Of a stretch of 18,260 nucleotides of DNA, positions 1 through 6,716 are shown piece after piece; the first letter of the stretch is position 1, and every line of letters starts with the position of its first letter. Origin of the DNA: Firmicutes bacterium AF25-13AC (GTDB taxonomy: Bacteria; Bacillota; Clostridia; Lachnospirales; Lachnospiraceae); NCBI GenBank assembly GCA_003478935.1, contig QUFP01000053.1:1-18260 (forward strand), written 5' to 3'. Both the position numbers and the translations under genes were made by a program. The notes below the pieces were generated by a model. The model was given only the letters and a program-made list of their open reading frames with translations, made no database searches and was not told where the DNA came from.

Positions 1-40
1 CTAACAGTGTGTGCCAGAGTGGTTTATAGCTGATGTGCAT
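1..40 (-). CDS. Partial HTH (XRE-type) regulator, N-terminus only
   Basis: Only the first 13 codons lie in the window. The minus-strand ATG (38-40) follows AGAAAGGCAGGAAAACAAT, a good ribosome binding site, and the peptide begins MHISYKPLWHTLL. Small Cro/XRE-like regulators of about 65-70 residues in Clostridia commonly begin with ISYKPLW followed by a helix-turn-helix; that match is from memory of the family. A strong promoter with a palindrome over its -35 lies just upstream (104-132), which suits an autoregulated repressor. The body of the gene is off the left edge, so the HTH itself is not visible. Confidence 0.6.
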   Translation of the reverse strand, partial: MHISYKPLWHTLL

Positions 41-69
41 ATTGTTTTCCTGCCTTTCTATCCATACCA

Positions 70-87
70 CCGGGGCGGCTGCCCCGG
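70..87. other. GC-rich hairpin in the 5' leader of the left-edge HTH gene
   Basis: CCGGGGC (70-76) and GCCCCGG (81-87) form a perfect 7-bp stem with a 4-base loop. It lies between the predicted transcription start (about 97) and the ribosome binding site of the HTH gene, so it would be transcribed as a stable leader hairpin. No T-run follows on the minus strand, so an ordinary terminator is unlikely. It may stabilise or control translation of the leader. Confidence 0.5.
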
Positions 88-103
88 CAGGAACTTTTCT
101 CTT

Positions 104-132
104 ATTATAGCACCAATCTTGTGAAATCACAA
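104..132 (-). promoter_or_regulatory. Sigma-A promoter with overlapping palindromic operator
   Basis: On the minus strand TTGTGA (127-132) and TATAAT (104-109) are separated by exactly 17 bases. The plus-strand stretch 119-132 reads TTGTGAAATCACAA, a perfect 6-bp inverted repeat around AA that covers the -35 box. The promoter drives the HTH gene that starts at position 40. The operator role is inferred from the position and symmetry. Confidence 0.72.
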
Positions 133-261
133 TTTATTCTTGTATCCTGCCGCTGATACCGTCTGGATTGGTTTTCCTTTCTTTTTTGTTCCCTTTAATT
201 AGCCATGAACTGCTTCATGCCCTGGCTTTTTGCTGATGTGTGATAAAGAAGTAGTAGAAGT

Positions 262-312
262 GTAAAAAATTTTGCCGTTCCTATCCGGCGTTTGCGCATT
301 GCGCCGGATAGG
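262..312 (-). terminator. Rho-independent-like terminator after the serine recombinase
   Basis: CCTATCCGGCG (280-290) and CGCCGGATAGG (302-312) form a perfect 11-bp stem with an 11-base loop, eight bases past the recombinase stop codon. Read on the minus strand, a T-rich tract (AAAATTTTTTAC) follows six bases after the stem. The T-tract is slightly displaced, so termination strength is uncertain. Confidence 0.65.
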
Positions 313-320
313 TCGGGCGG

Positions 321-1931
321 TCATTCGGGCAGGTCTACCTTGCCAACGAAAGAGTAATAAATATCAATGTCCTGTCTGCGTGTGCCGTTCTCGTCATAGC
401 TGCACTCATGCACAACGATTTTCTCCACAAACTCACGCAAAAGGGTAGGGGTAAGTTCTTCAAAGCTGGTGTACTTGCGGACAACATTCATAAACTTTTC
501 TGCGTTTACCGTGGCTTCCTGCGCTTTGGAAAGCTCTGCCCGGATAGCGGCGGCTCTCTCTTTCAGTTCTTTCTGCTCGGCTTCATAGTCTGCCGACAGC
601 TCCGTGAAACGCTCGTCTGAAATGCGCCCGGTCACGCTGTCCTCATACAGCCGCTTGAAGATAGCGGATAACTCGCTGATACGCTTCTCGGCGGCTTCCA
701 GCTCCTTTTTCCTTGCGGCGTTCCTGCGCTTGCCCCCGTCCTCGTTCTGCTCGATCAGCAGCTTCATAAACCGGGCTTCGTGCTTCGCTGCATAGCTGGT
801 GACTTTCCGCAGATTGTCGGTCACTCCGGCGGTCAACAGGTCGGTGCGGATAAAGTGCGCCGTACAGTCACGGGTACGCTTCTTGTAGCTCCCGCAGATA
901 TAACAATCCTGCTTGCGGGTGGCGTTCTGGTAACGCTGCTGGTAAAGGACGCTGCCGCAGTCGGCACAAAAGAGTATGCCGGAGAATAAGCCCACTTCAT
1001 CATAGCGGTTCGGGCGTTTGCGCTGCTTGCGTAACTCCTGCACACGCTCCCACATCTGGGTGTCAATGATAGGCTCATGGTGGTTCTCGAAAATCGCCTG
1101 TTTCTCAATGGGGTTCTCTACGCTGTGCTTGGTCTTGTAGGACGGCTTCTCCGTCTTGAAGTTTACCAGACAGCCCGTGTACTCCCTGTTTTCAAGGATA
1201 TGTACCACGGTATTGGTCGCCCACTTGCACTCATAGCCGGGGTGGTAGCGGCGGGTGCTTCCCGTCCGACGGTATTCCAGCGTTCCCGGCGTGGGGATCT
1301 CCTGCTCTGTGAGCATACGGGCTATCTTGGTCGGCCCGTTCCCGGCAAGGCACAAGCTGTAAATCTGCCGCACAACAGGGGCGGCTTCCCCGTCAATGAT
1401 AAAATTTTCGTCCTCGTCCATAAAGTAGCCGTATACGGGTTTGCTCGTGACGGGCTTCCCGCTCATACCCTTAGACCGTTTTACTGCTTTGATTTTCTTG
1501 CTCGTATCTCTCACCAGCCATTCGTTAAAAATGTTCCGCAGAGGGGCAAAATCATTGTCGCCCTGTGCGCTGTCCACTCCGTCATTGATAGCGATAAAGC
1601 GGACGCCTTTCTGTGGGAAAATCATTTCCGTATACATTCCCACTTGCAGATAGTTTCGCCCTAACCGTGACATATCCTTGACGATAACGGTGCCGACTTT
1701 TCCGGCTTCAATGTCCGCAAGCATGGCTTGAAAACCGGGTCTTTGGAAGTTCGCCCCAGAATAACCGTCATCTGTGTACCATTGCAGATTGGAAAAGCCG
1801 TTCTGCTTCGCATAGGTTTCAAGAATACGCTTCTGGTTTGAAATAGAATTGCTCTCACCTTGCAGCTCGTCCTCGTGGGATAATCTCGGATAAAGGGCGG
1901 TAATAAGGTTTCGGGTGGTCTGTCTTAACAT
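321..1931 (-). CDS. Large serine recombinase (integrase of the mobile element)
   Basis: This 536-residue protein is a full-length large serine recombinase that would catalyse excision and integration of the element through a serine-DNA intermediate. The N-terminal resolvase domain (about 8-150) has RLS with candidate nucleophile Ser18, then SRLGRN at 88-93. A recombinase domain follows (about 160-300), then a zinc-ribbon-like Cys set (C322, C325, C343, C346, C356), a long charged coiled coil (about 400-475) and a C-terminal DUF4368-like tail (about 475-536). I chose the ATG at 1931 because GGAGG sits five bases upstream; an in-frame ATG at 1943 overlaps that site and is less likely. It is the last gene of the minus-strand mobilization/replication module, just after tnpW, and a hairpin terminator follows. 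No frame disruption was seen. The target site cannot be named from sequence. Confidence 0.95.
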   Translation of the reverse strand: MLRQTTRNLITALYPRLSHEDELQGESNSISNQKRILETYAKQNGFSNLQWYTDDGYSGANFQRPGFQAMLADIEAGKVGTVIVKDMSRLGRNYLQVGMYTEMIFPQKGVRFIAINDGVDSAQGDNDFAPLRNIFNEWLVRDTSKKIKAVKRSKGMSGKPVTSKPVYGYFMDEDENFIIDGEAAPVVRQIYSLCLAGNGPTKIARMLTEQEIPTPGTLEYRRTGSTRRYHPGYECKWATNTVVHILENREYTGCLVNFKTEKPSYKTKHSVENPIEKQAIFENHHEPIIDTQMWERVQELRKQRKRPNRYDEVGLFSGILFCADCGSVLYQQRYQNATRKQDCYICGSYKKRTRDCTAHFIRTDLLTAGVTDNLRKVTSYAAKHEARFMKLLIEQNEDGGKRRNAARKKELEAAEKRISELSAIFKRLYEDSVTGRISDERFTELSADYEAEQKELKERAAAIRAELSKAQEATVNAEKFMNVVRKYTSFEELTPTLLREFVEKIVVHECSYDENGTRRQDIDIYYSFVGKVDLPE

Positions 1932-1948
1932 AGTGTCCTCCATTTCCG

Positions 1949-2003
1949 ACAGCCAGCCCCACTATTCCGTATGACTATCATACCACACGCCGGGGCTGGC
2001 TGT
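1949..2003. promoter_or_regulatory. Nested inverted repeats upstream of the recombinase
   Basis: ACAGCCAGCCCC (1949-1960) and GGGGCTGGCTGT (1992-2003) form a perfect 12-bp inverted repeat. Between them GTATGACTATCATAC (1969-1983) is a second, 6-bp palindrome. The block fills the gap between tnpW and the recombinase ribosome binding site. It could be an operator, an RNA control structure in the leader, or a recombinase binding site. A TGGTATGAT extended -10-like string lies inside on the minus strand, but no convincing -35 was found. Confidence 0.6.
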
Positions 2004-2031
2004 ACAGTCCTTTCTGCTTCTTTACGTCCCG

Positions 2032-2214
2032 TCAAATTGCCGATTTTTGTGTAGCAGCTTCCGCTTCCAGCACTTTCAGCATTTTATCGGCGGCGGTGGC
2101 GGTGGTGTCCTGCTTGAAATAGCCGGAAACGACAAGGACAGAATTACCTATGCGGATTTCCGTCACGCAATCCGGGCGGCGGGTGCTGCGGTCATTCTTT
2201 GGGGTGTTGGTCAT
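2032..2214 (-). CDS. tnpW: TnpW family transposon-encoded protein
   Basis: A 60-residue protein starting MTNTPKNDRSTRRPDCV and containing VTEIRIGNSVLVVSGYF. This matches the small TnpW-type proteins that sit directly upstream of serine recombinases in clostridial transposons such as the Tn4451 group; the assignment is from family memory. Its function is not established; a role with the recombinase is inferred only from this position. The ATG at 2214 is supported by GAAAGGAGAGCCGCCT upstream and by a 4-base ATGA overlap with the end of the DnaC-like gene, so the two are probably translationally coupled. A longer in-frame start upstream would lie wholly inside that gene and is rejected. Confidence 0.82.
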   Translation of the reverse strand: MTNTPKNDRSTRRPDCVTEIRIGNSVLVVSGYFKQDTTATAADKMLKVLEAEAATQKSAI

Positions 2215-3068
2215 AGGCGGCTCTCCTTTCTGTTCATCAGCTTTTTCAGTTGTCCCATTTTCTCCTGCGCCGTGGCTTTTCGGAAGTTGCTCCCGGTAAA
2301 GCGGACAGGAGAACACATTTCAATCAGACGGTCATAAATGCGGGCGTGGGCGGTGTCCTCCGGGTGCTGCAAGTCCTCCAGCGTGAGATTAGTCGTGACG
2401 ATCAGCGGCCTGCCGCTGCGGTAACGGCTGTCAATCACGTTGTAGACCTGCTCTAAGCCGTATTCCGTTCCCCGTTCCATTCCAAAATCGTCAAGGATAA
2501 GCAGCGGGAAGCTGCAAAGTCGGGAGATATATTCATTCCTGCCCTCAAAGCTGGCGGCAAGGTCACCCAATATCAATGCAAAGTTTGTCATGCACACGGG
2601 GATTTCACGCTCCATAAGGGCATTTGCGATACAGCCCGCAAAATAGCTCTTGCCTGTGCCAACGCCGCCCCATAGCAGATAGCCAATGTTGCGCTCTTTC
2701 ATGGTTTCCCAGTTCTCCACATAGAAATGGGCGTGTTCCATTTGCGGGCACTTGCCGTTGTCGTTCTCAAACGTCCAGCCCTGCATAGCCGGGTCTGTAA
2801 AGCCCCGCCGCTTCAACCGCTCGACAGTTTCAAGGTGACTGCGCTGTTTCTCTGCGGCTTCCCGTTCCTCACGCTCTGCCCGCTGGCAGTCACATTCTGC
2901 CGGGTGGCGGTCACGCCCCAGCCATGCGGCGGTTTCTTTGGGGAAATAGCCCTCTTTGGGCTTGTGGCACTTCCCGCAGTATAAAAGCCCGTCCTCGCCG
3001 GTGTAGTCCTCCGGCTCCGGCGTGGTGTCGGTCATATTCAAAATCATTTCATCAAATCCATTCGTCAT
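2211..3068 (-). CDS. DnaC/IstB-like ATP-binding helicase-loader protein
   Basis: A 285-residue P-loop ATPase. Residues 134-141 are the Walker A motif GGVGTGKS, and LLILDDFG (189-196) is Walker B. A TTN near 225-227 suits the sensor-1 position of DnaC/IstB AAA+ proteins. The N-terminus has a possible zinc-binding set (C31, C34, C59, C61) followed by a highly charged helix (about 62-88). Such proteins load the replicative helicase at an origin, and here the partner is most likely the replisome organizer encoded just upstream. The ATG overlaps the organizer stop codon (ATGA, 3065-3068), and AAGGAGGGCGAGAGCTT precedes it. The gene also overlaps tnpW by four bases, so three genes form one translational chain. 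Substrate specificity is inferred. Confidence 0.9.
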   Translation of the reverse strand: MTNGFDEMILNMTDTTPEPEDYTGEDGLLYCGKCHKPKEGYFPKETAAWLGRDRHPAECDCQRAEREEREAAEKQRSHLETVERLKRRGFTDPAMQGWTFENDNGKCPQMEHAHFYVENWETMKERNIGYLLWGGVGTGKSYFAGCIANALMEREIPVCMTNFALILGDLAASFEGRNEYISRLCSFPLLILDDFGMERGTEYGLEQVYNVIDSRYRSGRPLIVTTNLTLEDLQHPEDTAHARIYDRLIEMCSPVRFTGSNFRKATAQEKMGQLKKLMNRKESRL

Positions 3069-3823
3069 AAGCTCTCGCCCTCCTTACAGGTATAATCGGG
3101 TATGCCCTTTTTCGGGGCTTTCTTGGCTGCGTCCTCCTGCGCCCACTTGAAAATCGTGGCTGCATGGCTCTTGTATTTCCTCCCGCTGGAAGCGATATGG
3201 CAGGATAGGCGGTCAATGTAATACTCCCACTTGCCGGGAAGCTCTGTTTTCAGCCCGTCAAGCTCCGTATCGGAAAGAATGACATTGTGGTATCTGCCAT
3301 AGGCGGCGGGGGCGGGGTGTCCCGTTTCTAACTCTCTCTCTTTTTCTATTTCTATATCTATCTCTTTCTCTATCTCTATCTCTGGTGGACAAATGTCCGC
3401 TCGATATGGTGGACATTTGTCCGCCCCTGTCTGCGGCAGGGCTTTTTGTTCCTGCAAAGCCAGCCGCGCCCTGCGCTTGCGCTCCCCCTCGGTAGAGGAC
3501 TGGCCGATTAAAAGCTCAATGTTGCTCATGTAGAGTGCGCCGCTTGGCAAAGGCTCCACAAGCCCCAGCTTCATAAAGATTTTCAAAGCTCTCTCTACGG
3601 TACCTACCTGCTGGCGGGTAATGGTCGCAATCATCTGGGCGGTGTAGGGGATATTCTCGTCAAGCTGCAATTTCCCGCCGTTTTTCAGCGATTTCAAGTA
3701 CAGCTTCAAGAGAATGTTGGAATAGATAACGCCGTCCTGCATACTTTCCAGCAGAACGATTGCATCATCGTCAAAATAGCTCTCTTTCAGCTTGAGGTAG
3801 TAATATTTGCGGTTATCTGCCAT
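3065..3823 (-). CDS. Phage-type replisome organizer / replication initiator
   Basis: A 252-residue protein whose N-terminus (MADNRKYYYLKLKESYFDDD, then a winged-helix-like region to about 110) matches phage replisome organizer N-terminal domains common on clostridial conjugative elements. Residues 148-166 are a low-complexity run of alternating Glu, Ile, Lys and Asp encoded by a polypurine tract. The C-terminal part (about 175-252) probably contacts the DnaC-like ATPase encoded next. It would bind the element's replication origin and recruit the helicase loader. The ATG at 3823 follows AAAGGAGGACGCAGCCT; an in-frame extension to 3907 lacks a ribosome binding site. Iteron-like repeats sit inside the gene at codons for about 134-146, upstream of the low-complexity run, which resembles initiator genes that contain their own origin. 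Confidence 0.85.
   Translation of the reverse strand: MADNRKYYYLKLKESYFDDDAIVLLESMQDGVIYSNILLKLYLKSLKNGGKLQLDENIPYTAQMIATITRQQVGTVERALKIFMKLGLVEPLPSGALYMSNIELLIGQSSTEGERKRRARLALQEQKALPQTGADKCPPYRADICPPEIEIEKEIDIEIEKERELETGHPAPAAYGRYHNVILSDTELDGLKTELPGKWEYYIDRLSCHIASSGRKYKSHAATIFKWAQEDAAKKAPKKGIPDYTCKEGESL
3333..3424. repeat. Iteron-like repeats and polypyrimidine tract inside the replisome organizer gene
   Basis: GGTGGACAAATGTCCGC (3384-3400) and GGTGGACATTTGTCCGC (3408-3424) are direct repeats, identical at 15 of 17 bases and starting 24 bases apart. Their 12-base cores are also reverse complements of each other (GGACAAATGTCC and GGACATTTGTCC). Next to them, about 3333-3383 is almost pure C/T on the plus strand with a few A. 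Repeats beside a strand-asymmetric AT-containing tract fit an initiator-binding and unwinding region, but activity is inferred. Confidence 0.5.
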
Positions 3824-4004
3824 AGGCTGCGTCCTCCTTTTTCCAGCGTTTGGAATAATAGCGAGGGCATAGTATGATAACCGCCCGGAAGCTCTGTTTG
3901 CAGTCACGGGTGCAGCCCCGGCATAGGTCGTTGTAAGTGATACGGTTGCGGTGGTTGAGGAAGAAAGACCATTCCAGCCGCCGCTTCTTGCTCATTCTCG
4001 GCAA
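3813..4004 (-). CDS. Small Cys-rich basic protein of conjugative elements
   Basis: A 63-residue basic protein. Near its start it reads SKKRRLEWSFFLNHRNRITY, and further on it has a Cys cluster (LCRGCTRDCKQSF) and a later LCPRY, suggesting a small zinc-binding fold. I recall similar short proteins beside replisome organizer genes in Clostridia elements, but know no function. AGGAG lies seven bases before a TTG at 4004, whereas the in-frame ATG at 3995 is 16 bases away, so TTG is preferred. The 3' end overlaps the start of the organizer gene by 11 bases in another frame, which suggests coupling. A competing 57-codon frame (3904-4077) overlaps it and is considered less likely. Confidence 0.6.
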   Translation of the reverse strand: MPRMSKKRRLEWSFFLNHRNRITYNDLCRGCTRDCKQSFRAVIILCPRYYSKRWKKEDAAYGR

Positions 4005-4067
4005 TGGTAAGCTCCTTTCTGCCGTTCCTATCGGTGTAGCGGGATAGGGGGCATTTTCTGTATGTTC

Positions 4068-4184
4068 TCGGTATCATTTTCGGGCTTTTTCTGCCCTGTA
4101 AGCCCCGTTTGGAAGTCGGGGAGTATTGCGGTAAGGGTTCATATCATACCTGTATTTTTGTAGGGTTTCGGTATCATTTCGGGG
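4068..4184. repeat. Direct repeat in the gap between relaxase and small Cys-rich gene
   Basis: TCGGTATCATTTTCGGG (4068-4084) recurs as TCGGTATCATTTCGGGG from 4168, exactly 100 bases later. On the minus strand both copies contain ATGATACCGA. A 22-codon minus-strand frame (4074-4142) ends in ATGA overlapping another short frame. These may be tiny coupled peptides, but no ribosome binding site supports them. Confidence 0.3.
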
Positions 4185-4190
4185 CGGTCT

Positions 4191-5822
4191 TTAACGCTCC
4201 TGTTCACGCTTTTTCTGCTGGCTCGGTGCGCCCCTTAAAATCTGGTCGATATTGCGTCTGACTGTCTGAAGCTCCTGCGCCCGCTGGCGTTTCTCCCGGT
4301 AGTCGTTATATCCGGCGTTCTTCTGGACGGTAAGCTGCTCAATCTCCCTTTGCAGGGCTTTGCTGGCTGGCAGCTTGGTTATTCCATGCTCCCGGAAATA
4401 ACGGGCGGCTGTGTCCGCTATGATAAAATCGCTTTCGTGCTGTTCCCGGTAGGCTCTCCGGGCTTTCTCCGATTTCTGCGCTTTCAGACCGTCACGGGCG
4501 GGCTTCGTGCCGATATAGCCCAAAAGGTTGCGCTGCAATTCCTTTTTCTCCCGGATAGCGGCTTCCAGCCCTTTCAGTCCGGCAAGGCTCTCCTGCGTGG
4601 CGGTGTTGGCTGCGGAAATGGCAGCGTCCAGCTCGTCCGGGGAAGAAAAGCCATACTGCTGGTAGAGCATGAGGGTAGCCGACATCTGTTTGAGGTTGTG
4701 CATGGTCGCCCACTTCTCATAGCCCCGTCCTTTCCCCTCGGCTCGCTTGGCGGCTATGTCTACCATGCGCTGTACAGCGTCATTGTTCGGGGCGTTTTTC
4801 GCTTCTTTTTTCGTCCGTAAGCGGTCTTTGATACTGCCGGGGTATTCCGCTATGGCTGCGGGTTTTTCGGCGGCTCTGGCGGCGTTCTGCTCCAAAACGG
4901 AGAGGACAGCAGCCCGGTCAAAATCGTCCCCCAGCTTCCGGGCGGTAATTGGCTTCGTCCTGTCCGGCGTGAGGTAACTTAGCCGCCCCCGGCTCTCCTT
5001 GACGGTCACACCATGCCGGAGAAGCAGGGCGGCAAACTCATCAAAGCCGGAAGCAGCGGCAAGGGCTTCCCGGATAGTCCGGCGCAGCTTCGCCTTATCC
5101 GTTTCAAACTTGGTCTGCCGGGGCGCGATACCGTCCGCAGCAATAGGGGCGTTGGCTCTGTCAAGGGCAGCCTGTCCTTTCTTCTGCGCCCAATACTCAC
5201 GCTCGGTAATGCGTTCTTTGCTGCCGTTCAAAAGGTCTATCTGGTAAAGCCCCTCGCTGTGGCACATCTCCATGACTTCGGCTTTCAGATAGTTCATAGC
5301 TGCGTCCGTACAGCGGTGCTTGCAGCCTGCTTTCCTGTCCGCTGGCCTGTCCATGTGGGGCAGCATGGGAACCTCCGCAATCCGCAGACTGTTAATGACG
5401 ATATGCACATGGATATTTTCGGTGTGGCTGTGTCCGTCCGGGTGGGTGCAGACAAGGGCCTGGTGTCCGGGGAAATGCTCGGCGCAGAACTTCTCGCCCA
5501 GCTCCTGCGCCCGATCAACGGTCAAGCCGTTGTCCGGGCCGTCCCGTGGGTCAAAGCTGATGATGTAGTGGTGGCTCTTTACGTCCTCCCGTTTCTGGTT
5601 CTTGCCGTAGCGGAGATTGGAGCGCATACAGGCAACGGCAAAATCCTCCCCGCCACAATTCAGAGAGGATATGCGGTAGTCTACCCTCGGTATGAGCCGC
5701 CCGTCTGCGTCAAGGGTGGGCTTCATGGTAAACTCGTCATGCTCGAATGTGAGGTATTTTTCAGCGTCCCCGTAGTTGGCATTTTTAGAGCTGATATGTT
5801 TGAGTATCGCCAACGGCTTCAC
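4191..5822 (-). CDS. Relaxase / mobilization nuclease (MobA/VirD2-like)
   Basis: A 543-residue relaxase that would nick the element at oriT and pilot the single strand during conjugative transfer. The N-terminal domain has LKHISSKNANY with candidate catalytic Tyr17 (Tyr23 also possible). The metal-binding histidine triad region HSHTENIHVH (131-140) is followed by IVIN, the classic relaxase signature. The C-terminal half (about 300-540) is charged and helical, with coiled-coil character, and has no motif I can name. The start is a GTG at 5822, inside the last codons of the MobC-like gene (38-base overlap), so translation is probably coupled to it. There is no strong separate ribosome binding site. 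Homologues begin almost immediately with LKHISSKN, which supports this start. Confidence 0.92.
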   Translation of the reverse strand: MKPLAILKHISSKNANYGDAEKYLTFEHDEFTMKPTLDADGRLIPRVDYRISSLNCGGEDFAVACMRSNLRYGKNQKREDVKSHHYIISFDPRDGPDNGLTVDRAQELGEKFCAEHFPGHQALVCTHPDGHSHTENIHVHIVINSLRIAEVPMLPHMDRPADRKAGCKHRCTDAAMNYLKAEVMEMCHSEGLYQIDLLNGSKERITEREYWAQKKGQAALDRANAPIAADGIAPRQTKFETDKAKLRRTIREALAAASGFDEFAALLLRHGVTVKESRGRLSYLTPDRTKPITARKLGDDFDRAAVLSVLEQNAARAAEKPAAIAEYPGSIKDRLRTKKEAKNAPNNDAVQRMVDIAAKRAEGKGRGYEKWATMHNLKQMSATLMLYQQYGFSSPDELDAAISAANTATQESLAGLKGLEAAIREKKELQRNLLGYIGTKPARDGLKAQKSEKARRAYREQHESDFIIADTAARYFREHGITKLPASKALQREIEQLTVQKNAGYNDYREKRQRAQELQTVRRNIDQILRGAPSQQKKREQER

Positions 5823-6183
5823 CTACTTTCTGCAAGACTTCAAACTTCAAGGCGGCAAGGTCGGCGGCGGCTCCCCGCACTTCCTTTTCCAGCCCCCGGT
5901 AGGGGCTTCCGTATTCGTTCAGGCTCCGGGCAATCTGGTTTAAGTTGCCGCCGATTTTCCCGTACTCTGCCGTGAGCTTGGAGAGGGCGGCAAGCAGCCC
6001 GTCATTGACCGGGGAAACGGTGACAATGGGGCGTATGGTCGCTTTCCGTATGGCTTGCCGGATAAACTCGGACTGGCTGATTTCATAAGCCGCCAGCCGC
6101 CCGGTGAAGTCGGCGTATTCTTCATCGGTCATGCGGGTCTTTACCACATGACGGCGGTGGGGCGTATTGTATTTCTTTCGCAT
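5785..6183 (-). CDS. MobC-like relaxosome accessory protein
   Basis: A 132-residue protein with a basic N-terminus (MRKKYNTPHRRHVVKTRMT), a ribbon-helix-helix-like region (about 14-50, including SQSEFIRQAI) and a MobC-type segment around GKIGGNLNQIARSLN (75-89). MobC proteins bind oriT and help the relaxase reach its nick site. The ATG at 6183 is preceded by GGAGG at nine bases. Longer in-frame extensions run into the repeat-rich gap and lack such a site. It overlaps the relaxase start, and the gap immediately upstream carries the hairpin and repeats expected of an oriT. Confidence 0.88.
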   Translation of the reverse strand: MRKKYNTPHRRHVVKTRMTDEEYADFTGRLAAYEISQSEFIRQAIRKATIRPIVTVSPVNDGLLAALSKLTAEYGKIGGNLNQIARSLNEYGSPYRGLEKEVRGAAADLAALKFEVLQKVGEAVGDTQTYQL

Positions 6184-6632
6184 GGTCTGTGACCTCCTTT
6201 CTCGCCCGACAGGGCGCATAGCAGGGTTTGGGGAAGGCACTCCCCAACAAGATTCCCGCAGGGGCAAAAATAAGCGGAGAGCGAATTTTGGCACCTCGGT
6301 AGAATCTTGCTCTGAAAAACTCCGGCGTTCCCCGGCTCCCGTCCTTTCCGCTAACAAAACGTTTCAAAAGGGCTTTGCTACCCGCTATTCCGGCTTATCT
6401 TGAAAATTTTCCTTTCACTACCTACAACACCACGCAAAGCAAAATGGACGGAGATTTTTAGAATTTCCCCTCTATTCCCTACAACACCACGCAAGCCGGA
6501 ATAGGCGGACAATGGCAGTATTTTTTTCTTTGATACCCTCTACGGATAAGTAAGGGATTTTGCCAACTGCGGCGGCTATTTTCCCTTTTGTTTTTTCATA
6601 CTGGGGATTTTCAAAAATGCCAAACAGGAACG
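6184..6632. other. Gene-free repeat block, candidate oriT
   Basis: About 450 bases without a credible gene, upstream of mobC and the relaxase. It contains a 7-bp hairpin TTGGGGA/TCCCCAA (6228-6234, 6241-6247), an 8-bp inverted repeat CAAGATTC/GAATCTTG (6248-6255, 6302-6309), a 12-bp perfect inverted repeat CTATTCCGGCTT/AAGCCGGAATAG (6385-6396, 6493-6504) and two direct repeats. Inverted repeats next to relaxosome genes are the usual oriT arrangement. The nick site cannot be placed from sequence. Confidence 0.55.
6421..6494. repeat. 17-bp direct repeat pair in the candidate oriT
   Basis: CCTACAACACCACGCAA occurs at 6421-6437 and 6478-6494, identical and 57 bases apart. On the minus strand the similarity continues as a purine-rich GAAAGGAAAATT / GAGGGGAAATT stretch, making units of about 33 bases. 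They are enclosed by the 12-bp inverted repeat at 6385/6493. They are probably protein-binding iterons of the relaxosome or a replication origin. Confidence 0.65.
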
Positions 6633-6669
6633 AAAAAAAGCAGCAAATCTGTTGAATAGATTTACTGCT
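6633..6669 (-). terminator. Rho-independent terminator after the HTH gene
   Basis: On the minus strand AGCAGTAAATCT pairs with AGATTTGCTGCT (plus arms 6658-6669 and 6639-6650) as a 12-bp stem including one G-U pair, with a 7-base loop, followed by seven Ts (6633-6639). It lies about 50 bases past the stop codon at 6717 and ends the regulator transcript before the oriT block. Confidence 0.8.
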
Positions 6670-6716
6670 TTCTGGTTGCCGGCGAAGCGGCGGTTATTCA
6701 GTTGTAGGCGGTAGGG

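Noticed and set aside
1077..1664. Plus-strand open frame of 195 codons
   Set aside because: It lies entirely opposite the recombinase coding sequence, has no ribosome binding site and no recognisable family. It is a shadow of a GC-rich gene.
2211..2316. Longer start for TnpW at 2316
   Set aside because: The extra residues are encoded wholly inside the DnaC-like gene and lack a ribosome binding site. The ATG at 2214 has both a good site and the ATGA overlap.
5013..5975. Plus-strand open frame of 320 codons
   Set aside because: It is opposite the relaxase and mobC genes, whose motifs are unambiguous. Long antisense frames are expected in such GC-rich coding sequence.
6421..6494. CRISPR-like repeat
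   Set aside because: There are only two copies, no further spacer-repeat units and no cas genes. The context fits oriT or iteron repeats.
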